This document shows positions 15,579 through 23,575 of a stretch of DNA of 64,000 nt, in pieces. Within the stretch, counting starts at the first letter, position 1; each line of letters opens with the position of its first letter. A model generated the notes under the pieces. It was not told the origin of the DNA and made no database searches. It saw only the letters and a program-made list of their open reading frames with translations. The position numbers and the translations under genes are program-made. This stretch comes from an uncultured Acetatifactor sp. (GTDB lineage: Bacteria > Bacillota > Clostridia > Lachnospirales > Lachnospiraceae). Location of the stretch: NCBI GenBank assembly GCA_910586485.1, contig CAJUIA010000006.1, positions 84,637-148,636 on the forward strand, in the 5' to 3' direction.

Positions 15579-16871
15579 ATGTATGAATTGGACAGGGAAA
15601 GCTTTTCTAAATTTATTGCGGAGCAAAGAAGGCTGAAAGGATATACGCAAAAACAGCTGGCGGAAAGGCTTTTTGTCTCTGATAAGGCGGTCAGTAAATG
15701 GGAGAGGTCCCTGAGTATGCCCGACATATCTTTATTGATTCCTCTTGCGGAAGCATTGGAGGTTTCCGTAACGGAGCTGCTGGAGGGACGAAAACTGGAC
15801 CCTGAATCCGAGATGAAAGCGGAAAAGGTGGAGGAGCTAGTGCAAAAGGCCCTGAATCTGGAGACGCCGGAGGAAAAAGGTAAGCGCCGCAAGCATGATA
15901 TTGCCGTTTTTGGCAGCTGTGTCCTTTTTATGGTACTGGAATCGGGGGCCGGCTTATGGATGCTGAGTAAATGGCAGTCCGGAAACGAAGATCCGGCGGC
16001 GTTTATGGCTTCTTTGGGAGGGATTATCTCAATACTGGTTCTTTCCGCACTGAGCTTCAGCTTTGGCATCTATTTCTGGTTTTTTATCAGGGAACGGCTT
16101 CCGCGCTATTATGATGAAAACAGGATATGCGTATACAGTCAGGGGTATTTTAATCTTAGTCTGCCGGGGATCAGCTTTCACAATGGCAGCTGGCCGTACA
16201 TGTTAAAGGCTCTGCGGATCTGGTCCGCCGTTACCATGACAACGGCGCCGCTCACATGCCTGCTGATTGCCTTTTCCTACAAGCTGTTTCCTGCCGGATG
16301 GATTCCCTTTTTTCTGCATATGACAGCCATTGGTCTGTACCTGGGGGGAATGTTTGTTCCGCTTTATATTGTAAATCGAAAATACGGGCGGCCAGAGTGC
16401 AAGGCAGCGGCAGAGCAGGAGGCGGCCAGGGAGCAGACAAAGGACGCCGGGCACAAGAATATGGCTGTGTCACTTATTTTATCAGTGGCCGTACTCCTGA
16501 CGGTGTTTTTGATCGTTTATGCGGTCCGTATTGCCGGCCTGGGGACGGAATATTCCGGAGTCCGCATGGGGTATGTACAGTCGTATACTTCGCAGGAGTG
16601 GTCAGCCTCCTATCGGCTGTTAAACGGAATGGTGAGCAGGACGGTTCAGGCCCCGGCCGATTCGGGAATCTGCATCCTGGAAATAGAGACCACAAAGGGG
16701 AGCATTTCGGTAGAAATGACTGACGGCGCCGGAAACATCATATTTTCGGATACGGATCTGCAGCCGGGGGTTTATGAGGTGCAGTTATCCGGCGCCGCAA
16801 GGATAAGGTTTACGGGAAAAGACCATGCGGGCGGCTTTTCCGTTACCTTTCACAAAGAATCATCTCGATAG
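15579..16871 (+). CDS. membrane-anchored XRE-family HTH protein
   Basis: The 430-aa protein begins with an XRE helix-turn-helix (residues about 8-65: FIAEQRRLKGYTQKQLAERL, VSDKAVSKWERSLSMPDI), then a charged linker. About five membrane helices follow in residues 110-330 (FGSCVLFMVLESGAGLWML, IISILVLSALSFSFGIYFWFF, SAVTMTTAPLTCLLIAF, PFFLHMTAIGLYLGGMFVPLYIV, MAVSLILSVAVLLTVFLIVYAV). An extracytoplasmic beta-rich tail of about 95 residues ends the protein. Such HTH-membrane proteins may couple envelope state to transcription, but no target is known. AAGGAAGG lies upstream. The gene converges on the LanFEG-like operon, with 55 bases between the stops, so it could serve that transporter as an accessory sensor; this is only positional. 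Confidence 0.78.
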   Translation: MYELDRESFSKFIAEQRRLKGYTQKQLAERLFVSDKAVSKWERSLSMPDISLLIPLAEALEVSVTELLEGRKLDPESEMKAEKVEELVQKALNLETPEEKGKRRKHDIAVFGSCVLFMVLESGAGLWMLSKWQSGNEDPAAFMASLGGIISILVLSALSFSFGIYFWFFIRERLPRYYDENRICVYSQGYFNLSLPGISFHNGSWPYMLKALRIWSAVTMTTAPLTCLLIAFSYKLFPAGWIPFFLHMTAIGLYLGGMFVPLYIVNRKYGRPECKAAAEQEAAREQTKDAGHKNMAVSLILSVAVLLTVFLIVYAVRIAGLGTEYSGVRMGYVQSYTSQEWSASYRLLNGMVSRTVQAPADSGICILEIETTKGSISVEMTDGAGNIIFSDTDLQPGVYEVQLSGAARIRFTGKDHAGGFSVTFHKESSR

Positions 16872-16926
16872 GAACATCATTGCCAGAAAAGCGGCTCCGG
16901 CAACGGCATAAAGGCTGTTTACAATC

Positions 16927-17697
16927 CTATTTCCTTTCGGCCTGCCCGAAGCAAAGGCAGGAAATGCTTAAGCTTAAGACTGTAATGATTATGGCTGTCG
17001 GTATCCACGGGATCAGTTCAAGCTCTGCCGTATCAAGATTTGCGGCAAGCTTTCCGTATTCCGAGGTAATCACAAAAAACGGATACGCCATCGGATAGGC
17101 AAACCATAGCTTTGTATTGATGATTAAGACCGATGGCACGATGGAAGCCAGGCCGATGCCGACGGAAAAAATGGGCGTTCCGATACAGACCGATAACATC
17201 CAGAAAACAGCAATCATCGGTATTGCGGACAGAAACAGGAAGCAGCTTTCCTTCAAAACAAACAGCGGCGGCAGGATAAAATGATAGGCCAGCAGCTTTG
17301 AGCTGACGGCGGCGCTGATATAGTACATACCGGTCATCATCAGGATTTGCACGGCCGCCAGCATCAGCAGTATGACAAACTTGGCAAACATAAGCTTTGC
17401 TGTGTTTAACGGCAAGGTAAGCATTTTTAAAAGTCCTCTGTCTGCTTTTTCCGTCTGGCTTAAAAGAACGGTGCCCACTACCATGCCTGCGGGAAACATA
17501 AACCAACACATTCCCATAAAGCCCTGAATAAAGAAATTATTTTCCGGAGAAATTCCCTCAGCCTGCATATTGAAATTCATTTTGGCGTTTAAAATAGAGG
17601 GCAGCCAGAGAATAACGGAAGCTGCGGCTAAAATCAGCAGGATTTTAGAGCGGCGTATTTTTACCGCTTCCACGCCGATCAGTGATAAAAAACTCAT
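16927..17697 (-). CDS. lantibiotic-immunity-type ABC permease, LanG/MutG-like
   Basis: A 256-aa permease with about six membrane helices (ILLILAAASVILWLPSIL, GFMGMCWFMFPAGMVVGTVLL, FVILLMLAAVQILMMTGMYYISAAV and others). The start at 17697 (ATG) has GGAGGT seven bases upstream on the minus strand and overlaps the preceding permease by four bases, so a longer upstream extension of the frame is rejected. It is the last gene of the ATPase-permease-permease operon. In the LanFEG family two non-identical permeases and one ATPase expel lantibiotics or other cationic peptides from the membrane, giving self-immunity or resistance. No lantibiotic biosynthesis gene is seen, so resistance to peptides made by others or by the host is more likely. 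Confidence 0.8.
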   Translation of the reverse strand: MSFLSLIGVEAVKIRRSKILLILAAASVILWLPSILNAKMNFNMQAEGISPENNFFIQGFMGMCWFMFPAGMVVGTVLLSQTEKADRGLLKMLTLPLNTAKLMFAKFVILLMLAAVQILMMTGMYYISAAVSSKLLAYHFILPPLFVLKESCFLFLSAIPMIAVFWMLSVCIGTPIFSVGIGLASIVPSVLIINTKLWFAYPMAYPFFVITSEYGKLAANLDTAELELIPWIPTAIIITVLSLSISCLCFGQAERK

Positions 17698-18428
17698 TCG
17701 AAGGACCTCCTTATCTTGATAAACAATAACTGCGCCAGTCCCAAAGCGGCAAGCTCTGCGGCGGCTGCCTGGATATAGTGCAGGGACTGTGTGATGTCGG
17801 CATCCGCATATATGTGAAACGGCATGGCATAGGGAAAGAGCGAAAGCGTAAAGCTGTCTGCCGGCAGCATCGTTGCCGTAAATATGCAGATCACGCCAAT
17901 CCCCAGCGATACCCACATATTTTTACAGGCTTCCGAAATAAGAAGCGAAAGGACAATGCAGGGCAGCATCAGCACAAACAAATATCCGAAATTTTTACAC
18001 AGCTCACTTGGGTTTAAGCTTGCATTTTTAAACCAATGCCAGATACAAAATGAAACTGCTCCGGCTTCTATTACAATCACAAAAAAGCTCATCATAATCA
18101 GTATAATGGCCTTGCTTAAGAAATAAAAGCTTTCACGGACGGGCAGGGCTTTTATTTTCTGCATGGCATGATCGGCATATTCAATATGATATAAAAGACA
18201 GGCTCCGGCGACAACGAGCAGAACATTCAGCATTGCAGTCAACTGCCAGTTGGCGTCAAGCAGAATTTGCAGGGGATTTCCTGGCTTCCCAAGATACATT
18301 TCCGAGCGGACCGCCATATTGACAACCGGGACCGCCGCAGCCAGGATACCGCCGCATAAAAATGCCGGTAAAAATCCGGTTCTCCTTATCTTTTTACATT
18401 CCAGAGAAAGGCTTGTCAAAATACTCAT
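17694..18428 (-). CDS. lantibiotic-immunity-type ABC permease, LanE/MutE-like
   Basis: A 244-aa integral membrane protein with about six helices. The N-terminus MSILTSLSLECKKIRRTGF matches the cytosolic start typical of LanE/LanG permeases, and the neighbour opens similarly (MSFLSLIGVEAVKIRRSK). This indicates that the two permeases are paralogues. It starts six bases after the ATPase stop and overlaps the next permease start by four bases. Together they should form the heteromeric membrane part of the exporter. Assignment to E rather than G follows gene order only. Confidence 0.8.
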   Translation of the reverse strand: MSILTSLSLECKKIRRTGFLPAFLCGGILAAAVPVVNMAVRSEMYLGKPGNPLQILLDANWQLTAMLNVLLVVAGACLLYHIEYADHAMQKIKALPVRESFYFLSKAIILIMMSFFVIVIEAGAVSFCIWHWFKNASLNPSELCKNFGYLFVLMLPCIVLSLLISEACKNMWVSLGIGVICIFTATMLPADSFTLSLFPYAMPFHIYADADITQSLHYIQAAAAELAALGLAQLLFIKIRRSFE

Positions 18429-18434
18429 AGCATC

Positions 18435-19181
18435 TCACCTCCTGAGCTTGTTGTCGGCATCAATCAAGGCCAGGAAGGTGTCTTCCAGATTATCCGTGGG
18501 AAGCATACGGGAAGCAGCGTCAAATTTGAGCTGTTCCGGCGTTCCTTCAAACAACAGGTGCCCGTGATTTAAAATACCGATTGTATCAGCCATCAGTTCT
18601 ACTTCGGACAGCAGGTGTGAAGAGACCAGGACGGTACAGCCCCACCTTTCAGGCAAAGAGCGGATCAGTGTTCGTATTTCGTGGATTCCTGCCGGATCAA
18701 GCCCGTTTGTAGGTTCGTCTAAGATGAGGATTGGCGGTTTTCCGATGAATGCACCGGCCAGACCCAATCTTTGCTTCATTCCAAGAGAATATTTTTTTGC
18801 CAGCCGCTTTTTATACTGGGTTAGACCTACAGTTTCAAGAGCTTCCGATACGGAGGCTTTGGGCAGCCCCAGTATTTTACGGATAATTTCGAGATTTTCT
18901 TCTCCGCTTAAATTTCCGTAGAAGGCAGGGGCTTCAATGAACGAGCCGACTTCCTTTAAGATCTGGACCCGGTTTTCGGGATACGTTTTCCCGTCAATCG
19001 TAAATGTCCCGTCGGTTGGCCTGGTAAGGCCCAAAAACATTTTCATTGTAGTGGATTTTCCTGCCCCATTGGGCCCCAGAAAGCCATAGACGGCGCCCCT
19101 TGGGATATGCAGATTAATACCGGAAACGGCGGTAAAATCCGCATACGACTTCGTTAAATTTTGGGTTTCAATCATGTACAT
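18435..19181 (-). CDS. ABC transporter ATPase, LanF/CprA-like (cationic peptide protection)
   Basis: The 248-aa ATPase has Walker A GPNGAGKSTT (about residue 35), a Q-loop region (VGSFIEAPAFYGNLSGEENL), a signature in the variant form YSLGMKQRL, Walker B PILILDEPTNGLDP and the switch His in SSHLLSEVE. Variant signature motifs of this kind occur in the bacitracin/lantibiotic protection ATPases. ATG 19181 is chosen because AAAGGAG lies eight bases upstream; a further upstream ATG in frame lacks a site. It is the first gene of the three-gene operon, and divergent from the two-component genes, an arrangement like the CprABC-CprRK locus of Clostridioides. The peptide substrate is not predictable. 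Confidence 0.87.
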   Translation of the reverse strand: MYMIETQNLTKSYADFTAVSGINLHIPRGAVYGFLGPNGAGKSTTMKMFLGLTRPTDGTFTIDGKTYPENRVQILKEVGSFIEAPAFYGNLSGEENLEIIRKILGLPKASVSEALETVGLTQYKKRLAKKYSLGMKQRLGLAGAFIGKPPILILDEPTNGLDPAGIHEIRTLIRSLPERWGCTVLVSSHLLSEVELMADTIGILNHGHLLFEGTPEQLKFDAASRMLPTDNLEDTFLALIDADNKLRR

Positions 19182-19222
19182 TGTATTGGCTCCTTTCTGG
19201 CAATTATCTGCCATGCAGATAC

Positions 19223-19277
19223 ATTGTAACAGCGCAGCCTTGTGCTAACCTTCTCTTGTCCTTACAATTACCTTACA
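19223..19277 (-). promoter_or_regulatory. activated promoter of the LanFEG-like operon with paired response-regulator sites
   Basis: On the minus strand a TACAAT -10 (19228-19223) has no recognisable -35. Upstream of the missing -35 are two direct copies of TGTAAG (plus strand CTTACA at 19261-19266 and 19272-19277), exactly 11 bp apart, as expected for an OmpR-family dimer bound on one face of the DNA. The transcript would start near 19216, 35 bases before the ATPase ATG. On the other strand a TATAAT at 19314-19319 probably serves the regulator gene. Confidence 0.55.
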
Positions 19278-19381
19278 TTTCATCCCTGTCAGGGAAAAAT
19301 TGAAAATCTATGATATAATAACCTTATTCGAGGCAGGAAACGGCCGAATGGCCTCAAATATTATAGGAAGAAGGGGCATGT

Positions 19382-20086
19382 ATGAGTTTTCATTATCTGA
19401 AGCAAAAACGCATTTTACTTGTGGATGATGAGCAGGAGCTTTTAAGCTTGGTGGTTTCCATTTTGAAGGAAGACGGATTCGAAAATATAAGAACGGCAAA
19501 AACGGCAGGGGAAGCGATTGACGTCGCCTTAAATTACCGGCCGGAGCTTGCAATTCTTGATGTAATGCTTCCTGACGGGAACGGATTTGAACTGATGGAG
19601 CAGCTAAAAAAAGACGCGGATTATCCGGTATTGTTTTTAACGGCCCGCGGGGAGGATGAGGATAAGTTTCGTGGTTTTGGCCTTGGAGCGGATGATTATA
19701 TGGTAAAACCGTTTTTGCCAAAGGAGCTTTTATTCCGTGTAAACGCCATCCTCCGCAGAAGCTACAAGACCGAAAATCCACTCATAAGGCTCAGTGGCAG
19801 TGAAATTGATCTTGAGCGGGCAGAGGTTATCAAGAGCGGAGAGCATATTGCGCTTACGGCGAAAGAATACGAAATTCTTGCCGCGCTGTATCGGAACGCA
19901 GGGCGGATCGTTACGATTGACGCTCTGTGTGAAGCGGCCTGGGGAGATAATCCCTTCGGTTATGAAAATTCACTGATGGCGCATATTCGCCGGATCAGAG
20001 AGAAGATTGAAAAAAATCCGTCTCAGCCGGTTTCCCTGATCACCATTAAGGGCTTGGGATATAAGCTTGTTGTGGAGGGCAGGTGA
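19382..20086 (+). CDS. OmpR-family response regulator (CprR/LanR-like)
   Basis: The 234-aa regulator has a receiver domain with the acidic pair in LLVDDEQ, the phospho-acceptor Asp in LAILDVMLPDG, the Thr in FLTAR and the Lys in VKPF. A winged-helix DNA-binding domain follows (residues about 130-232: LTAKEYEILAAL, NSLMAHIRRIREKI, ITIKGLGYKL). All phosphorylation residues are intact. It is transcribed divergently from the peptide-protection ABC operon and should bind the 11-bp spaced repeats in the intergenic region. The kinase gene starts one base after its stop codon. AAGAAGGGG precedes ATG 19382. Confidence 0.9.
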   Translation: MSFHYLKQKRILLVDDEQELLSLVVSILKEDGFENIRTAKTAGEAIDVALNYRPELAILDVMLPDGNGFELMEQLKKDADYPVLFLTARGEDEDKFRGFGLGADDYMVKPFLPKELLFRVNAILRRSYKTENPLIRLSGSEIDLERAEVIKSGEHIALTAKEYEILAALYRNAGRIVTIDALCEAAWGDNPFGYENSLMAHIRRIREKIEKNPSQPVSLITIKGLGYKLVVEGR

Positions 20087-20087
20087 T

Positions 20088-21482
20088 ATGAAAAGTATAC
20101 CTAAATTAATCCGTCGTTTTGTGGGCATTATGCTTCTGTCCTTAATACTGCTGATTATTTTAAACTTTGTTTTACTGGGGATGTATACGTTGAATCAGGC
20201 CCCCAATGCTTATCCTTGGAAGACGGCGCAGGAGGTTGCAGATCAGCTGTCAAAATGGGAAAGCGGGTATGTTTTAGACGAAGCTGCGGCGCATGAGCTG
20301 CAGGAATCAAATGCGTGGGCAGTTTTTATTGATAATACAACCCTGCAGGTGGTATGGCAGACGGATAACCTTCCCGAAGCGGTCCCGATGTCATACTCTG
20401 CGTCGGATATAGCGCGGCTGACTCGTGGCTATATAGACGGGTATCCCACATTTACGGGAGAAGCGGAAAACGGGCTGGTGGTACTCGGCTGCCCCAGAGA
20501 CAGCTTTTGGAAACATAGGTGGCCCAGCTGGGATTATCACTTCATTGCCAACCTGCCGAAAACAATCCTTTCCGTGCTGGGGATAAACGCAATATTAATT
20601 TTTATTATCTACATGAGCGCTAATTCCGGATTACTGAAATCCGTCAAGCCGATTGTCGGCGGAATACAGGCGTTATCAGCAAACGAAGAGGTCCATGTCA
20701 GAGAAAAAGGGCTTTTGTCGGAGTTGACGGTAAGTATTAACAAGACCTCAGATATTTTGCAGACGCAAAACAGACAGCTCAGAAAAAGAGAAGCTGCAAG
20801 AGCAAACTGGATTGCCGGGGTATCCCATGATATACGTACACCGCTGTCAATGATAATGGGTTACGCGGGCCAGCTGGAAAACGATCAGCGTCTGCCGGAG
20901 GAGGACCGCGTAAAGGCAGGGATCATTGTCCGTCAAAGTGAACGCATGAGAAATTTAATTCAGGACCTGAATCTTGCGTCCAAGCTGGAATACAATATGC
21001 AGCCGATTCATCCCGAAAGACAGAATCTGATCGCCGTGATCCGTCAGGTGGCGGTAGATTTTATCAATACGAACATTGATGAAAGGTATGTGATTGAGTG
21101 GGAAACGGACAAGGCTTTAACCTTCTGTCCTGTAAATATTGACAAAGACTTAATTAAGCGGGCAGTAAGTAATCTGCTTCAAAACAGCATAAATCATAAC
21201 GATCAGGGGTGCCATATCCATGTACGGGTCAGTGTGGAAGATAATGCTTATACGGTTGCGGTTGCCGATGACGGTATCGGGGCTACGGACGAGCAGATTG
21301 AAAAGCTTAAATCTGAGCCGCATTATATGGTCTGTGACGAAAATGCAACCGAACAGCGCCATGGCCTGGGGCTGCTGATTGTCAGGCAGATTTTATTTGC
21401 ACACGGCGGAGAAATGCAGATAAAGCACAGTGAATGCGGCGGCTTTGAAGTGGATCTAAGGCTGCCGGGACTTACTTCATAG
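20088..21482 (+). CDS. sensor histidine kinase (CprK/LanK-like)
   Basis: ATG 20088 follows GGAGGGCAGGTGAT and gives 464 aa. Two membrane helices (residues about 8-32 and about 168-188) bracket an extracytoplasmic sensor of about 135 residues. The kinase core has the H box GVSHDIRTPLSM, the N box NLLQNSINHN, G1 DDGIGATDEQ and G2 HGLGLLIV. A two-helix topology with a moderate-size loop fits the SpaK/NisK/CprK class of antimicrobial-peptide sensors. The signal would be a lantibiotic-like or cationic peptide, by analogy with the adjacent transporter. The stop is followed by the promoter of the LacI pair. Confidence 0.88.
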   Translation: MKSIPKLIRRFVGIMLLSLILLIILNFVLLGMYTLNQAPNAYPWKTAQEVADQLSKWESGYVLDEAAAHELQESNAWAVFIDNTTLQVVWQTDNLPEAVPMSYSASDIARLTRGYIDGYPTFTGEAENGLVVLGCPRDSFWKHRWPSWDYHFIANLPKTILSVLGINAILIFIIYMSANSGLLKSVKPIVGGIQALSANEEVHVREKGLLSELTVSINKTSDILQTQNRQLRKREAARANWIAGVSHDIRTPLSMIMGYAGQLENDQRLPEEDRVKAGIIVRQSERMRNLIQDLNLASKLEYNMQPIHPERQNLIAVIRQVAVDFINTNIDERYVIEWETDKALTFCPVNIDKDLIKRAVSNLLQNSINHNDQGCHIHVRVSVEDNAYTVAVADDGIGATDEQIEKLKSEPHYMVCDENATEQRHGLGLLIVRQILFAHGGEMQIKHSECGGFEVDLRLPGLTS

Positions 21483-21515
21483 GTGTTTCGGAATTCATGC
21501 ACGGAAATCGGGCGG

Positions 21516-21544
21516 TTGACTGAACAAAAACGTTTTGGTATAAT
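21516..21544 (+). promoter_or_regulatory. promoter with LacI-type operator in its spacer
   Basis: TTGACT (21516-21521), a 17-bp spacer and TATAAT (21539-21544) make a near-consensus promoter. The spacer contains the palindrome AAAACGTTTT (21527-21536), with the CpG centre typical of LacI/GalR operators. The string AAAAACGTTTTGGTA is found again at 29851-29865. Autoregulation of the first LacI gene is strongly suggested. Confidence 0.75.
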
Positions 21545-21578
21545 GAATGCAAAGCACAGGTAAAGGAATGAATCAGCG

Positions 21579-22571
21579 TTGAAGCGAATTACGATTAAGG
21601 ATGTAGCGAAAGCGGCAGGAGTATCCATCACCACGGTATCTCATGCGCTCTCGGGACAGGGAGCGTTGAGACAGGAAACCAGGGACAGGATTGTGGAACT
21701 AGCACGCAGGATGCAGTATATACCGGACTGGAACGGGCAGAATCTGAAAGCTTCCGGGACGGGTATGCTTGGCTTTTTTACCTCTTCCATCTCGGGATTT
21801 TACGGTATTTTGATGGATGCAATGTATAATGAATGCAAGGCCAACGGCTACGGAATGGAAATATTTATTCTGGATGACGGAGATCTGATTCGTCTGCTCA
21901 TGGGAAATCGAGTGGACGGGGCGGTAATTTTGCACAGCGGGCTGAAGGAAGAGCATGAAAAGTGGCTGCGGGAGATGGAATTTCCGGTAGTGTATCTGGA
22001 TCGCGAGATTCGGGAGAAATGTGCCTCCAGTGTGCTTTTTGCATCTTATGAGAGCGGTCGGCTGGCGGCAGATTATCTTCTTTCCCTGGGGCATCGAAGA
22101 ATACTGGAGTTGTGCGGTATTGATTATACTTATGACGGCGAGATGCGGCAGAAGGGATTTGAGGACCGGATGAGGGAAAGGGGCTGCCCCATGGAGCCGG
22201 AGTATATTTTGAAATGCTATTTTGACCGTCAAAGGGCTTATGACGAGACCAGCACATTCTTAAAACAAGGAATGCCTTTGCCGGATGCAGTCTTCGCGGC
22301 TAACGATGACAGTGCGTTTGGATGTATCAAGGCGCTGCAGGGAGCGGGGTATGCCGTGCCGGAGGATGTCAGCGTTTTAGGCTGTGACGATATAGAACTG
22401 AGCCAGTGGTATTCGCCTGCGCTGACTACGATCAGGACCAGCATCAGGGATCAGGGCGCCCTGTCCGTAAAAGAGCTGGTAAGCCTGGTGAGGAAAGAGA
22501 AAGAGGGAGAGACATATTCTATAGAGGGAGAGCTGATCGAGAGAAGCTCCTGTAAAAGAAAGGATACATGA
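21579..22571 (+). CDS. LacI-family transcriptional regulator, copy 1
   Basis: The 330-aa repressor has an N-terminal HTH (ITIKDVAKAAGVSITTVSHALSG) and hinge helix followed by a periplasmic-binding-protein-like sensor domain (VDGAVILHSG, PDAVFAANDDSAFGCIKALQ, EDVSVLGCDDIELSQWY). The start must be TTG 21579, because the ATG at 21568 runs into a stop. AAAGGA stands about a dozen bases upstream. The gene is followed seven bases later by a close paralogue. The operator in its promoter is shared with the beta-glucan operon, so it probably represses both. The effector is likely a glucan oligosaccharide or a phosphorylated sugar; this is inferred from the regulon. Confidence 0.9.
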   Translation: MKRITIKDVAKAAGVSITTVSHALSGQGALRQETRDRIVELARRMQYIPDWNGQNLKASGTGMLGFFTSSISGFYGILMDAMYNECKANGYGMEIFILDDGDLIRLLMGNRVDGAVILHSGLKEEHEKWLREMEFPVVYLDREIREKCASSVLFASYESGRLAADYLLSLGHRRILELCGIDYTYDGEMRQKGFEDRMRERGCPMEPEYILKCYFDRQRAYDETSTFLKQGMPLPDAVFAANDDSAFGCIKALQGAGYAVPEDVSVLGCDDIELSQWYSPALTTIRTSIRDQGALSVKELVSLVRKEKEGETYSIEGELIERSSCKRKDT

Positions 22572-22578
22572 ACGGGAA

Positions 22579-23568
22579 ATGAAGCGAATTACCATAAAAG
22601 ATGTGGCAAAAGAGGCGGGAGTATCCATTACTACGGTTTCACATGCTCTGTCAGGTCAGGGAGTAATGAAGCAGGAGACCAGAGACAGGGTTGCAGAAAT
22701 AGCAAAAAAGATGCAGTATATGCCGGACTGGAATGGGAGGAATTTAAAGGCCTCAGAGACGGGGACGGTAGGTTTTTTTACCCTTTCCATCAGGGGATAT
22801 TACGGCATACTTGTGGACGCTATGTATGAGGAATGCCGCAAAAACGGATATGAGATGGAGGTATTCATCACTGACAGCGGAGGCAGTCTGCTCAGGATGC
22901 TTCTCAGCAGGCGGGTTGACGGTGCGGTCATTCTGCACAGCGGCTTTCAGAAAAAGCATGAGAAGATTTTGCAGGATTCGGAGCTGCCCACGGTTTTTCT
23001 GGACAGGGAAATACAGACAAAATATATTTCCAGCGTGGTATTTGACTCCTATCAGACAGGGCGGAGAGCAGGGGAGTATTTATTTTCTCTGGGCCATCGG
23101 CGTTTAATGCTGATCAGGGGCGAGGATATTTTTGACGGTATTGAGAGGCAGAGAGGGTTTGAAGATTTTTTGCAGGAGCAGGGGTATCCGCTGGAGCAGG
23201 ACTATTTGCTGAACGGCCGTTTTGACAGATGGACGGCGTATAGCGAGATGAATCGGTTTCTGGAGAAAAAGTTGCCGCTGCCGGATGCGATTTTCGCGTC
23301 CAATGACGACAGCGCCTTTGGCTGTATTAAAGCATTGATGGAGGCCGGTTACAGCGTGCCGGAGGATGTCAGTGTCTTAGGCTGTGACGATATTGAATTG
23401 AGTCAATGGTATGTGCCGGCGCTTTCTACCATTTATACGCATATTACGGATCAGGGAATTGCTGCGGTGAAGGAGCTGACCGGGTTAATGCAGGGGAATC
23501 GCAGCGGAAAGCTTCATTTGATAAAGGGTCAGCTGATAGAACGGGCATCCTGTAGAAGGGCGGATTAG
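22579..23568 (+). CDS. LacI-family transcriptional regulator, copy 2
   Basis: A 329-aa paralogue of the preceding gene, aligned without large gaps and with a nearly identical HTH (ITIKDVAKEAGVSITTVSHALSG). It should therefore recognise the same operator. The sensor domain differs more, including the ligand-pocket stretches (LITDSGGSLLRML against ILDDGDLIRLLMG). This suggests two ligands feeding into one operator, or heterodimers. It begins with ATG directly after the first copy and is surely cotranscribed. The conserved LGCDDIELSQWY and NDDSAFGCIKAL blocks are the same in both. The beta-helix lipoprotein gene follows after seven bases. Confidence 0.9.
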   Translation: MKRITIKDVAKEAGVSITTVSHALSGQGVMKQETRDRVAEIAKKMQYMPDWNGRNLKASETGTVGFFTLSIRGYYGILVDAMYEECRKNGYEMEVFITDSGGSLLRMLLSRRVDGAVILHSGFQKKHEKILQDSELPTVFLDREIQTKYISSVVFDSYQTGRRAGEYLFSLGHRRLMLIRGEDIFDGIERQRGFEDFLQEQGYPLEQDYLLNGRFDRWTAYSEMNRFLEKKLPLPDAIFASNDDSAFGCIKALMEAGYSVPEDVSVLGCDDIELSQWYVPALSTIYTHITDQGIAAVKELTGLMQGNRSGKLHLIKGQLIERASCRRAD

Positions 23569-23575
23569 GAAAGTG

